A stretch of 64,000 bases of DNA, taken from contig NC_053040.3 in NCBI RefSeq assembly GCF_002575655.3, positions 363,132,267 to 363,196,266 on the forward strand. The letters are read 5' to 3'. The notes below the pieces were generated by a model. That model was given only the letters and a program-made list of their open reading frames with translations, searched no databases and had not been told where the DNA came from. Shown piece by piece: positions 1-12,143 of this stretch. Both the position numbers and the translations under genes were made by a program. The stretch's first letter is position 1. Each line of letters starts with the position of its first letter. The DNA is from Aegilops tauschii subsp. strangulata. Lineage: Eukaryota; Streptophyta; Magnoliopsida; Poales; Poaceae.

Positions 1-310
1 CGCTACGACGCGCAGCGGGGTGACCATCAAGACCTCCTCCGCCGCCGCCGCGGCTGCAGCCTCCGCTTGGGCCTTGGCTGCGGCGTCGGCGAGCACCTTC
101 GCCGCCTCTTCCTCCTGCGCCGCCTGGGCGGTGGCCGCCTTCCGTGCCTCCGCCTCTCGCGCCTCCCGTTCCTCCCGCGCCTCCCGCGCGTTCCGTTCTA
201 TCGCTTCCTGAAGGTCGGCACGGGGGTCCACGCGGCGAGTGGTGCTCCCAGACCCCCTCGGCGACTCGACGACGGAGGCGGCAGCCGCCCGCTCAAGCGA
301 CAACGGAGCT
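1..310 (-). pseudogene. Antisense gene of copy A, exon 3 (partial)
   Basis: The minus strand encodes an Ala/Arg/Glu-rich stretch matching exon 3 of the antisense gene in element E. The acceptor is conserved: a pyrimidine-rich tract ending in CAG before AGCTCCG places the exon start at 310. The exon runs off the window at position 1. The low-complexity helical composition suggests coiled coil. Function unknown. Confidence 0.65.
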
Positions 311-511
311 CTGATCGTTTGGAGAAAAAGACAAGGGTTCAGGAACCACCAGAGAAAAGAAAGAAAAAGAGTATACAAAAAAATTCGAACTTACGCCGAC
401 ACGGTCTGCGGTTGCTTCACAGTCTTGCGGAAGCGAGCCGCCTTCGCGGCCGCCTCCTCCCGCCTGGTTGCTGCCGCCCCGCCCCTGGGTTTCTTCATCC
501 GACTGCTGAGC

Positions 512-3500
512 TGTCACAGCCCCAGATCAGCCCTTGTTTGACTTTTGCTTGTTCCTCATGTCATCATGTTTAATTTTCAAAGAAACTTGAAATGGGGATG
601 TTGAAACCCTAGCACCAAATGCATTCAACTAGGTTCAACTAAAAAATATTTTCAATGAACCCAAATGCCCTTTAGAAAAGTTCATGATTTTTGTTAATGG
701 TGAAAACCTCTGCCAAAAATGATGCACCTATTTCTAGGCCATCCTGGATTTTTGAATTAAATCTTATTGTATTTGACTTTTGGGCATTTAAATGTTATAA
801 ATAATTTAAATGTTCAAATAATGTGGGAACTATTTTTGGGCCACTGAAATAATTCAGCAAGTGTCCATGAATATTTTCAGGATTTTAGGAAATGCCTTGG
901 TATTTTTCCTAAGCTCAAAACAGAGGCAAATAATTAGAAAACAAAAACAAATTAGTAAACAGAAGAGAGAGATATAGGCCTCAGGCCACTTACCTGGACT
1001 GGGCCGGCCCACCTGGCCCATGCCAGTCACCACCTACCTTTGCCAGTAGGCAGAGGAGGGGAACAGCGCACCGCCGCCGAGCACGCGCCCGCGCCACCTC
1101 CTGCTTCCCCGGCCCCTCCTGGCGACGCCACGACGACGCCCCGAAGCCCCTGTCTCCTCTCCCTCACTCACTGCACTCTCTCTTGTGCACCGTAGCCACC
1201 GCACCTTGCTCGCCCGCACGGGCCGCCGCTTGTGCTCGCCGCCGACGTATCTCCGGCCACCTATCGGTCCGGCCGTCGTGCTCAGCTCCCTCCCCGCGCC
1301 GCGTAGAGCACGTAGGTGCCCCGCACGGGCCACCCTGGCCACCGTAGCGTCGACCCCGAGCTCAGCCGAGCTCCGGCGACCGCCAAGATCGACGCCGGTG
1401 ATAACTCCGGCCATCCCAGGCCCAACCGCTGCCACCACTCGACGCGGACGAGTGCCCGCGTCCCGCAGATGCCCTCCGCCGGCCATTTGGTCGCCGGAGG
1501 AGGAATCCCGCAGCCCGCCGCCGCGTCTGGCCTCGCCGGCGTCACGACGCCGGTGGGTTTGACCCCGCCGACCAGGGGGTTTGACCTCCCCTCTGTCACT
1601 GACGCGTGGGCCAACCCCCACTGACACTTTAGTTAGTATTAATTTAACACTAATTAACTTAGGTTAGTGAGTTAGTCACTGACGTGTGGACCCCACACGT
1701 CAGGTTTGACCCGGACCAGCCCCTGTTGACTTGCTGACGTCACAGTGACGCAAGGCCGACGCAGTAAAGCATTATCTGGATTTAAGTTTATTCAGGAAAT
1801 TCCAGAAAATAGTATAAACTTCTAAAAATCATATAAAATCAACCGTAGCTCAAAATGAAATAATTTATATATGAAAAATTATCAGAAAAATGCAATCTAT
1901 CCATCTGTATCATTTTCATGCATGTCAAACTAAGTTATACCTGCTGTATAGGTGAAAACATGATAATGCACTATTTGAATTCATAGTTTGAATTTGAATT
2001 TGAACCTTGAGTTCAAATCAACCCAAACCTTTCTGTTGCTAGTTGCATTAGCCAAATCACGTCATATTGCCATGTCATGATCATGCATCATATTGTGCAT
2101 TGCATTGATTGTGTTCTTCCTTGTTTTCCGGTGATTGTCCCCTCTCGATAGCCGTGATGCCGACGATGAGATCGATGACACCGATGAAGAGCTATACTAT
2201 CTTCGGAAGTGTCAGGCAAGCAAAACCCCCTTGTTCATTCCGATACAATCCCACTCTCTCGCTCCTGCTCTCTTTTACTACATTAGGACAACAACGATTC
2301 AACTATTACTTGTTGCGGTAGTTGAACCCCTTATCCTCTGCATGACCTGTCATTGCCACAGTAAATAGATGAAACCCACTAGCATGAGTAGGAGTTGTTT
2401 GAGCCCTGATGTGCCTACTCATTCATGCTTGTTTGTCATGCCTGCTATTGATTAGAGTTGTGTCAGGTCTGATTCATCGGGGATGAATTGGAAAGTTGAG
2501 AACATGTCCTACTGTGTGTGAGCAAAGTGTGTGAACACGATTTGGTAAAGGTAGCGGTGAGAGGCCATGTAGGAGTACATGGTGGGTTGTCTCATTGCAG
2601 CCGTCCTCAGGAACTGAGTTCTGTGTTTGTGATCCATGATACAGTTACTACCACGCATTGGGCCTGAAACCAATGGACCCTCTCGGCTTCTTAATCACCC
2701 TTGTCCTCTGTCCAGGAGTTGCAAGTAGTTTCTGGTGTTTGTAGTATGCTGGAGGCCGTGGGCAGCGCTGACCGGAGGGGTGGGCTGTGATGCGGTAGGC
2801 ACGTGGCCGGGCATGCCGGGCGCCCGTTTGGTGTCTCGGAACCCCGCACACATCGTTCGGGGCCGTATGTGGAAACCTCGGCCGGACTCCCTGCGGATGG
2901 AACCTGAATAGGCGATAAACCTGGTCTAGAGACTTGAGTGTTTAGGTAGGCTGTGGCCGACACCCTCGCTGGGCTTCCGCTTGAAGGTTGCCGAGTACAT
3001 GTCGTGTAAACGGCGGTAAGTGGTGAGAGCGTGTGTGTCGAAGTACACCCCTGCAGGGTTAACATCATCTATTCGAATAGCCGTGTCCACGGAAATGGAC
3101 TTCTGGGTTGCCTATAACAGTTCATAGACAAGTGAAAGTGGATACTCTAAAATGCGCAAGATAAGCGTGAGTGCTATGGATGGCGTTCTCGTAGGGAGAC
3201 GGGAGCGGATCCATAGTGGAGTATTGATATGGTGATTATGTGGACTCGTGTGCGCCACCTCAAAGAGTTACTTGTAGTCATAGTTTAGGATAGCCACCGA
3301 GTCAAAGCTGGCTTGCTGCAGTTAAACTCCACCACCCCCTTTTGGTACCGATGCATATGTAGATAGTTCTGATGTAAGTCTTGCTGGGTACATTTGTACT
3401 CACGTTTGCTTATTTTAGCCATGTCGGCCCGGGTTCTCTGTCATATGGATGCTAGCGACATTGTCATATACGCGAGCCAAAAGGCGCAAACGGTCCCGGG

Positions 3501-3602
3501 CCATGGTAAGGCGACACCCGTGGGAGTACCGTGCGTGAGGCCGCAAAGTGATATGAGGTGTTACAGGCTAGATCGGTGTGACTTGGAATCGGGGTCCTGA
3601 CA
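512..3602 (+). repeat. 5' LTR of element B (3091 bp)
   Basis: Bounded by TG...CA and followed by the primer site. It is collinear with 7635-11740 except for two missing blocks. About 309 bp are missing near 1180, where a CTCTCT tract meets CTTGTGC. Another 705 bp are missing at 3417/3418, matching 10851-11555 of LTR2, with TA microhomology. A GC-rich section (about 1040-1620) gives overlapping open frames on both strands that I regard as non-coding composition effects. Confidence 0.88.
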
Positions 3603-3606
3603 GCGT

Positions 3607-3619
3607 TGGTATCAGAGCC
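3607..3619 (+). promoter_or_regulatory. Primer binding site, initiator tRNA-Met type
   Basis: TGGTATCAGAGCC lies four bases after the LTR end. It is the standard complement of the 3' end of initiator methionyl-tRNA used by chromoviruses and many plant LTR elements. Confidence 0.9.
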
Positions 3620-6600
3620 AGGTTGCCTGCAGGATTACCAAGCCAAACTGGTCGAAGTTGAGTCTAGAAATGCTTTAGTTATGTAAGGGAATTGATTGTG
3701 GAAGGGAACGTAAGGCTCTTTTTACTCCTTTACCTTATGCCCTTCTGATCTGAGTCACCCTCTTCTCTTCTACGGGGATTAAGAACTAGGCTTCTCATCT
3801 TTCTATCAGGATCACGTGCTACTAATCCGTAGACTTATAGGATTGTTGGTTTCCAGCCTCAGTTCAGTTCCTACTACTTCCGTATGTTGACCATTGATCC
3901 TGGAAGTTTATATTGTGATGTTGAGTGGTCATGCCACTATTTTTGCAGGATGTCTCAATTCTTTTGAGCATTTACAGCCGTTATGCTGTCCGAGCCATCC
4001 CAGGCTTCTAAATAATCTGATGCATTTGCAAATCCCTTCTTTCCGTTCTCAATATTCCTTTGGGCCAGATTAACCACACTAATCGTTGAGTTGAGGTACT
4101 CTGTTGCCTTGACATATATGTTGGAGTTATTATTATGACCCTAGGTGTCTTAGAGGACTACTTAGTAATCTAGCAATGCTTTGCATTCCCAGTGTGCGGA
4201 TTCTGGCCACTATTATCGAAAGCATCTCGTGATGCCATTTAGTTAGTAGGTATTCTATTCCTGGGTTCTTGAACCCAAGATTCACTCTACTTAACTCGTG
4301 TAGCTAGTGTTTGCTCGTTCCTTTAGGTTATTAGTAACCTTGCATTAGTCCTCGAGGTCCGAGGTATCTCCTTCTTCCAATACCATGAACCATTATGGCA
4401 GAAGTTCTTTTAACCAAAAGATCACAACCAGGGCGCTCTTGAGGAGTACTCCATTCATATTGTGACTCTGCCAGTCCTACCTTTCTGCATGGGTTATCTA
4501 GAAGAAACTTGTTGGACTTGGTTCGACATACTAATCTATGCATCCACAACTCAGAAAAACATATGTTCCTTTGACTTGTCCCTCTTTAGTTATTTTCTGG
4601 CCCTCGTCTATCAATTGATAGTCAGGAGTAATTGTGCATTTGTGTTATCGATGCCTATTATTCTTGTGGTCTGTCAAGCCATTCTAATCCGGAATGACTA
4701 GGAGAAACAAACTCCAGTACCTTGTCCATCTCTGGGATTGGGTCAAAGTAGTTGTATTCCGCAGATCAAATGCCTAACCAGCTTTTGTTCTGTTCTACCT
4801 ACGAGTATTACCCTCTTTATGTCAGGAATCTCATGAGGATTGCACCAACCCTTATGAATTCTAGTTGCAGTGATACTTCTGGCCATCGTTATTCATTCCT
4901 CGGTCTCCGTGTTATTGTAACCGGAATACTGACAAGTGAATCATGGTGTGTGAAATCTAGACTCCTAGCAACTCCGTTGCTTGGTAGTTAAAGGACAATA
5001 ATTTCATCCTTAGCGTGTTGGTTATTGAATCACCATCCTGAGGTTGATCGTGCTACCTAGTCCATATTCCTGGTGTACTTTTCGATCAATGAGTTAGGAT
5101 AGTGTCAGTCCTTGCTTATTCGGTCATATCGTCTTGCCCTGAAAAGCAAGATTGTTCTCGATCTTAATAACAAGTCGGTGGATCGTGATTTTCCAAATAT
5201 CTTCTTGGAAGTACCACCAGGTTGTCCCTGACCGATATGTTGAGTTTGTGAACAAGTTGGTTTTCCAATAAACCATCCCTTCTCCAAGAATCAGTGTTGG
5301 ATACCCCTGAGCTAGCTGGTCAAGCTAAACAACAACTTGGAGAGTTGGAAGATAAAAGGTTGTCTAACTTAGTTCATTTCCAAAGGGATATCTTGTGTCT
5401 GTGTGTGTGTTGAAGAAAGATGATATCTTCATTGATTGATCCTCGTGATCAATTGTTGGATCTATTGTCTTACCCAAATCTTTGATTTGCGTATGGGCTA
5501 TCATCAAATCAAGTCAGAACCAACGATATGCATAATGTTGTCTTACTCGTGGTTGATCCCTCGAGCATACACCATTACATCCTTGGTATGACCAGTGCTA
5601 TCACCATGTTCACATAGTTATGGAATTACATTTATATGGAAACCTGGATGAATTGTTGTTAAGCCCATTGACAACATTCTCATCTTGTCCATGATTCATG
5701 TTGAACATCTAAGTTAGTGTTGGAAACTTTTGAAAGCATTTTCTTTGTGCTAGTTCATGAAGCCTATGTTTGGATGAAAGGAGTGACTTCCTCTAATTCA
5801 TGTGCATTTGATGCAAGTTGCCGCCGTGAATTTGAGAAAGCATGTTTCTACCTCCTCTGGAATCGTCCCAAGTCAGTTATGCACGTGCGAAGTATTCCAT
5901 GGTCTGTTAGAGTGATCATCTTCATTCCATATGAATTCTCTAGCACACCAAGCCACTGATTGATTTGTTCAAGGAGAAGGAGTTCCTTCATAAGAGCTAA
6001 TCCGGACTTATGAAAGAACTTCGATATCCTCGTTGATGGTTCCCAACCAGAACTCGGTAGTGTTTTATTATAAGACTACCATATGATCATGCTTGTCTGG
6101 GACAACGTGCTCACATGTTTGTAGCAGAACCAGCTCATGTTTTGGAGCTTACTACCGTAATCCATCTCCCGAGAATCTTGCAACGTCTTCTCGTCGATTT
6201 GTGTTGCAAACTTTAATTTTCTTTCTAGACTTGACGAGTCTGGAATATTCTGACACCAACCAGATCTAAATCTCAGGCAGACATGATGGTTGGAACATTC
6301 CCAAGAACTACAATATTGATCTCTCGTTAATCGGTAAAGTGGATGTCGTGGCCAACACACCCAGCCGGAAGACCTATTATTGTAGTATCTTGATTAAGGA
6401 AGTTGGCCACCTCCCCATAAGGATTTCGTAGGATTTACTTCCGTAGTTATTCCTTATGGATTCTTGTGCTCCCGAAGTCCGACCTTTTACTTGATGTTCT
6501 AGATACCAAACCATATCAATAAATGGGTTACGCTAGCACATCAAGGAGAACATTAGAAGTGGAGTGCTAAATGTCTCTCGGTCGATCATCCAGATTGCTT

Positions 6601-7634
6601 CTTTGGCATTGCTAAGGAAAAATCTGAGAAAGTGTTGTCCTCCTTTGCATCTGCATCCTCCATCACTAATCATCATGGTAGTATGATGTGTTGCCAGGAT
6701 CCTCGACACGGATGTTGGTAAAACCTTGATGAATATGGAAATTCTCAAGTTCTTGAGAGCACGCACAAGCACTAGGTGTTATCATCGGCACTAACTGGAA
6801 TTGCTCCCAGTTTCCTTCGGTTATGCTAAACCTTTCAAACAGTAGATTCACTCTCTACTGTCGAGCTTCTCCCCAGTTACTAGAATCATTCCTAGCATTT
6901 GCATTTTTTGTTCCCAGCTTGCACCGTCATTGTGCCATCCTACCTTGGATTACCCTTCCCAGTAATTACTGATAAGGACCATCTTCAAAAGTGGTCCCAC
7001 CAGGGGTTCCGACCATTTCCGGTGATAAGCAAATCACCCCTTGTGTTGTCTTCAACAAGGTAGTCCACATCGTCCATCCTAGCCCGAGTGTGTCGTTCTC
7101 CCGAACTCCCTCGAATGATCGTTTGTGATTGCCTTAGGCTGCCATAAAGAGTTTCAATGATATTTATATCAAAAGTAATTCCTTTTGCCACTTAAGGGAA
7201 TATTTCTACAAGTCACCTTCCCCAAGGTGCCCCGTTATGGAATCGTGGCAATTATCTCCTCGCTACTTTGAAACCATGCACCATCCTACCTAAGCGTGGG
7301 ATTGTTGCCCACCAAATCAAATCTCATCGTTTGTTCTTCCATCCCTCTCGATGTGTTTTGTGTCTCAACTCGAGATGTTTCAACATCTCATTCCGTGAGT
7401 TGATCGTGAGTTGCTCGATCTTTAAGGAGATCGATTTCTATAGAGTTTTCCCTTGTCGTCATCGTGTCGGATGAAGATCTCGAAAACAAAGACGTCAACA
7501 TTAATTGAAGCAACGGATCAACATCTTCGCGAAGAGCAATTGGATCATGAAGATCGTGTTAGCTTGTGTACCCTCTGTCTTCTTACCTCCCGTCTTGAAT
7601 CTCAGGACGAGATTCTTGTTTAGTGGGGGTGAGC
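3620..7634 (+). pseudogene. Decayed internal domain of element B
   Basis: About 4 kb of AT-rich sequence with stops in all frames and no ORF above about 100 codons. Recognisable traces are RT motifs (about 5170-5830) and, at 7590-7634, an end-of-pol relic (LESQDEILV) followed by TTTAGTGGGGGTGAGC, a typical Tekay-type polypurine tract directly before LTR2. No gag, protease or integrase motif could be identified by eye. An intact Tekay interior would be longer, so deletion as well as point decay is likely. Confidence 0.7.
5170..5830 (+). pseudogene. Reverse transcriptase remnant, chromovirus type
   Basis: Three segments in order resemble the chromovirus RT. First is a DFPNIFLEVPPGCP-like stretch before the RT core (about 5185-5240). 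Second is LRMGYHQIK, the conserved SGYHQ block (about 5487-5513). Third is an EHL...KEV-like stretch at 5700-5800, corresponding to the helix after the catalytic YVDD. The catalytic motif itself is not seen. Frames change between segments and stops are frequent, so no product is expected. Confidence 0.55.
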
Positions 7635-10600
7635 TGTCACAGCCCCAGATCAGCCCTTGTTTGACTTTTGCTTGTTCCTCATGTCATCATGTTTAATTTT
7701 CAAAGAAACTTGAAATGGGGATGTTGAAACCCTAGCACCAAATGCATTCAACTAGGTTCAAGTAAACAATATTTTCAATGAACCCAAATGCCCTTTAGAA
7801 AAGTTCATGATTTTTGTTAAAGGTGAAAACCTCTGCCAAAAATGATGCACCTATTTCTAGGCCATCCTGTATTTTTGAATTAAATCTTATTGTATTTGAC
7901 TTTTGGGCATTTAAATGCTATAAATAATTTAAATGTTCAAATAATGTGGGAACTATTTTTGGGCCACTGAAATAATTCAGCAAGTGTCCATGAATATTTT
8001 CAGGATTTTAGGAAATGCCTTGGTATTTTTCCTAAGCTCAAAACAGAGGCAAATAATTAGAAAACAAAAACAAATTAGTAAACAGAAGAGAGAGATATAG
8101 GCCTCAGGCCACTTACCTGGACTGGGCCGGCCCACCTGGCCCATGCCAGTCACCACCTACCTTTGCCAGTAGGCAGAGGAGGGGAACAGCGCACCGCCGC
8201 CGAGCACGCGCCCGCGCCACCTCCTGCTTCCCCGGCCCCTCCTGGCGACGCCACGACGACGCCCCGAAGCCCCTATCTCCTCTCCCTCACTCGCTGCACT
8301 CTCTCCCCTCCCCTGTCCCTCTCGCGCGCACTCACCCGAGCGCAGCCGCAGCCGCCGCTCGCCGTAGCCATGGCCACCGGCCACCCCACGCCTCGCCGAC
8401 GCGCCCAGAAGCTCCGCCACTCCGTCCTCCGCCCCCTCACCAAGCCACGCCCCGCCGAGAGCCCCCGAACGTCCTCACCGAGCTCGTCCCCAACCTGCCG
8501 ACGATGAGATCGCCTCCGCCACCCCGACCGCTCCAGTTCTCCCCCGAGCTCGCCGTTCGCTTCTCTGCACTCGCCGTGAGCCACTGATCCTCTCCCCCCT
8601 CACCGTTCTCGCTCTTGTGCACCGTAGCCACCGCACCTTGCTCGCCCGCACGGGCCGCCGCTTGTGCTCGCCGCCGACGTATCTCCGGCCACCTATCGGT
8701 CCGGCCGCCGTGCTCAGCTCCTTCCCCGCGCCGCGTAGAGCACGTAGGTGCCCCGCACGGGCCACCCTGGCCACCGTAGCGTCGACCCCGAGCTCACCCG
8801 AGCTCCGGCGACCGCCAAGATCGACGCCGGTGATAACTCCGGCCATCCCAGGCCCAACCGCTGCCACCACTCGACGCGGACGAGTGCCCGCGTCCCGCAG
8901 ATGCCCTCCGCCGGCCATTTGGTCGCCGGAGGAGGAATCCCGCAGCCCGCCGCCGCGTCTGGCCTCACCGGCGTCACGACGCCGGTGGGTTTGACCCCGC
9001 CGACCAGGGGGTTTGACCTCCCCTCTATCACTGACGCGTGGGCCAACCCCCACTGACACTTTAGTTAGTATTAATTTAACACTAATTAACTTAGGTTAGT
9101 GAGTTAGTCACTGACGTGTGGACCCCACACGTCAGGTTTGACCCGGACCAGCCCCTGTTGACTTGCTGACGTCACAGTGACGCAAGGCTGACGTAGTAAA
9201 GCATTATCTGGATTTAAGTTTATTCAGGAAATTCCAGAAAATAGTATAAACTTCTAAAAATCATATAAAATCAACCGTAGCTCAGAATGAAATAATTTAT
9301 ATATGAAAAATTATCAGAAAAATGCAATCTATCCATTTGTATCATTTTCATGCATGTCAAACTAAGTTATACCTGCTGTATAGGTGAAAACATGATAATG
9401 CACTATTTGAATTCATAGTTTGAATTTGAATTTGAACCTTGAGTTCAAATCAACCCAAACCTTTCTGTTGCTAGTTGCATTAGGCCAAATCACGTCATAT
9501 TGCCATGTCATGATCATGCATCATATTGTGCATTGCATTGATTGTGTTCTTCCTTGTTTGCCGGTGATTGTCCCCTCTCGATAGCCGTGATTCCGACGAT
9601 GAGATCGATGACACCGATGAAGAGCTATACTATCTTCGGAAGTGTCAGGCAAGCAAAACCCCCTTGTTCATTCCGATACAATCCCACTCTCTCGCTCCTG
9701 CTCTCTTTTACTACATTAGGACAACAACGATTCAACTGTTACTTGTTGCGGTAGTTGAACCCCTTATCCTCTGCATGACCTGTCATTGCCACAGTAAATA
9801 GATGAAACCCACTAGCATGAGTAGGAGTTGTTTGAGCCCTGATGTGCCTACTCATTCATGCTTGTTTGTCATGCCTGCTATTGCTTAGAGTTGTGTCAGG
9901 TCTGATTCATCGGGGATGAATTGGAAAGTTGAGAACATGTCCTACTGTGTGTGAGCTAAGTGTGTGAACACGATTTGGTAAAGGTAGCGGTGAGAGGCCA
10001 TGTAGGAGTACATGGTGGGTTGTCTCATTGCAGCCGTCCTCAGGAACTGAGGTCTGTGTTTGTGATCCATGATACAGTTACTACCACGCATTGGGCCCGA
10101 AACCAATGGACCCTCTCGGCTTCTTAATCACCCTTGTCCTCTGTCCAGGAGTTGCAAGTAGTTTCTGGTGTTTGTAGTATGCTGGAGGCCGTGGGCAGCG
10201 CTGACCGGAGGGGTGGGCTGTGATGCGGTAGGCACGTGGCCGGGCATGCCGGGCGCCCGTTTGGTGTCTCGAAATCCCGCACACATCGTTCGGGGTCGTA
10301 TGTGGAAACCTCGGCCGGACTCCCTGCGGATGGAACCTGAATAGGCGATAAACCTGGACTAGAGACTTGAGTGTTTAGGTAGGCTGTGGCCGACACCCTC
10401 GCTGGGCTTCCGCTTGAAGGTTGCCGGGTACATGTCGTGGAAACGGCGGTAAGTGGTGAGAGCGTGTGTGTCGAAGTACACCCCTGCAGGGTTAACATCA
10501 TCTATTCGAATAGCCGTGTCCGCGGAAATGGACTTCTGGGTTGCCTATAACAGTTCATAGACAAGTGAAAGTGGATACTCTAAAATGCGCAAGATAAGCG

Positions 10601-11740
10601 TGAGTGCTATGGATGGCGTTCTCGTAGGGAGACGGGAGCGGATCCATAGTGGAGTATTGATATGGTGATTATGTGGACTCGTGTGCGCCACCTCAAAGAG
10701 TTACTTGCAGTCATAGTTTAGGATAGCCACTGAGTCAAAGCTGGCTTGCTGCAGTTAAACTCCACCACCCCCTTTTGGTACCGATGCATATGTAGATAGT
10801 TCTGATGTAAGTCTTGCTGGGTACATTTGTACTCACGTTTGCTTATTTTATGTTTTGCAGAGAGACGTCAGTCTCGCTAGTAGTCCCGTGTGGATTTCGA
10901 CGTTTAGCTTGTTACCTCAGCTACGATCTTGTGCCCTCGACAGGATCTGGTAGATAGTCAGGCTTCTCAGCCTTTTTCATTTGTAGATGTCTGTACTCAG
11001 ACATGTTAAGCTTCCGCATGTGCCTTGACTTGTATGCTCTGAATGTTGGGTCATGAGACCCATGTTTGTAATATCTGGCTCTTCGGGGCCTAATGAATAA
11101 ATACTCTGAGTCATAGATTCTTGTGGTGATGCCATGTTGTATTTGCACATATCGAGCATATTGTGTGTATGATTGAACTGCTTGGTATCTGTGGGATCCG
11201 ACAACCTAGTTGTTTATCCTTGGTAGCCTCTCTTATGGGGAAATGTAGTCTTGTGCTTCCATGAGCCATAGTAGTCCGCTACAGCCCGGTTCACCGGAGT
11301 CCTGCTAGCCCAGCACTACTGCTCCGGAACACTTGACTGGCCGGCATGTGATTCACTTCGTTCCTGTGTCTGTCCCTTCGGGGAAATGTCACGCGGTGAC
11401 ATCCGGAGTCCTGCCTAGCCTGCTACAGCCCGGGTTCCCGGAGTCCTGTTAGCCCAGTGCTACAGCCCGGATTCGCATGCTGCTGACCGACACGTTCGAT
11501 GTTGATTCATGTATGCCTGTCCCCATACGTTAGTGCCGCTTTGGGTTCACGACTAGCCATGTCGGCCCGGGTTCTCTGTCATATGGATGCTAGCGACATT
11601 GTCATATACGCGAGCCAAAAGGCGCAAATGGTCCCGGGCCATGGTAAGGCGACACCCGTGGGAGTACCGTGCGTGAGGCCGCAAAGTGATATGAGGTGTT
11701 ACAGGCTAGATCGGTGTGACTTGGAATCGGGGTCCTGACA
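7635..11740 (+). repeat. 3' LTR of element B (4106 bp)
   Basis: Full-length version of the LTR. It contains the two blocks absent from LTR1: about 8303-8611 (GC-rich) and 10851-11555. The second block opens with a splice-acceptor-like TTTTGCAG. Over sampled shared stretches the two LTRs differ by only about one base per hundred by eye, so the insertion is fairly recent even though its interior is degraded. Confidence 0.88.
11270..11480 (+). repeat. Degenerate CCGGAGTCCTG-box repeats within LTR2
   Basis: The words TACAGCCCGG, CCGGAGTCCTG and TAGCCCAG recur three to four times with spacers of variable length and a CCCTTCGGGGAAATGTCAC insert between them. This part of the LTR is missing from LTR1. 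It could be a structured part of the transcript leader; function is unknown. Confidence 0.5.
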
Positions 11741-12143
11741 CGAACAAACCCTGGGCGGCGCGACGCTTCTGCCCTCCGCCCCGAGCAGGCGGTGCAGCGG
11801 AGGAACCCGCGCCGCGTCCAGATGCCGGCCGGCGGCGCGGGGCGACTTCGGCCTCATCGTCGTCTGGCCAGTCGTTGAAGGTGACTCCGTGCCCGGAGCC
11901 GCCTGCTTCGCCGCCGGCTTGGCCACCACCCGGCTCGATGTTGTCGTCCATAGCGGCCGCCCCCAAGTCGGGGTCCTCCAGATCATGTTCCGTCCGGTCG
12001 GGGACGAATCGACGCTCCGTGTCTGACCCGCCGGCCGGCCGAAGAAGAGGGCTCTGTCGAAAAACAAGCCGACTAAGTTAGAGTCGGCCAAGAGGAACTC
12101 GGCAACAAAGTTAAGAGAAAAAGAAGAAACAAGGAGAGCATAC

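Larger units (their letters stand above)
512..11740 (+). mobile_element. Tekay/Del-like chromovirus (Gypsy) with very long LTRs and decayed internal domain (element B)
   Basis: Two direct repeats start TGTCACAGCCCC at 512 and 7635 and end GGGGTCCTGACA at 3602 and 11740. An initiator-Met primer site follows LTR1 and a G-rich tract precedes LTR2. Flanks are TGAGC (507-511) and CGAAC (11741-11745), a 5 bp target duplication with two transitions; removing one copy restores collinearity with element E. The internal 4 kb has no long ORF but shows chromovirus RT traces and a C-terminal pol/PPT trace. Long LTRs with a non-coding interior resemble the LARD class of Triticeae. The family name is not assigned. 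Confidence 0.85.
395..12053 (-). pseudogene. Antisense gene of copy A, exon 2, split by the chromovirus insertion
   Basis: Exon 2 starts at 12053 after a CAG acceptor, runs to 11741, is broken by the 11.2 kb insertion, and resumes at 511 to a GTAAGT donor at 389-394 (exon end 395). Without the insert and one 5 bp target copy, it is about 425 bp against 413 bp in element E, a difference of 12 bp that keeps phase. The product is basic and Gly/Pro/Arg-rich after an acidic patch (DWPDDDEAE), with a QKRR cluster that could be a nuclear signal. Same protein as E's exon 2; role unknown. Confidence 0.7.

Noticed and set aside
1034..1627. Long open frames on both strands in the GC-rich part of the chromovirus LTRs (repeated at 8157-9059)
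   Set aside because: They overlap on opposite strands, lie inside LTRs, share no known domain, and persist simply because the sequence is GC-rich with few stops.
11499..11738. 79-codon frame at the 3' end of the chromovirus LTRs, also present at 3394-3600
   Set aside because: Part of the LTR end, with no domain; conservation between the two copies is simply LTR identity.
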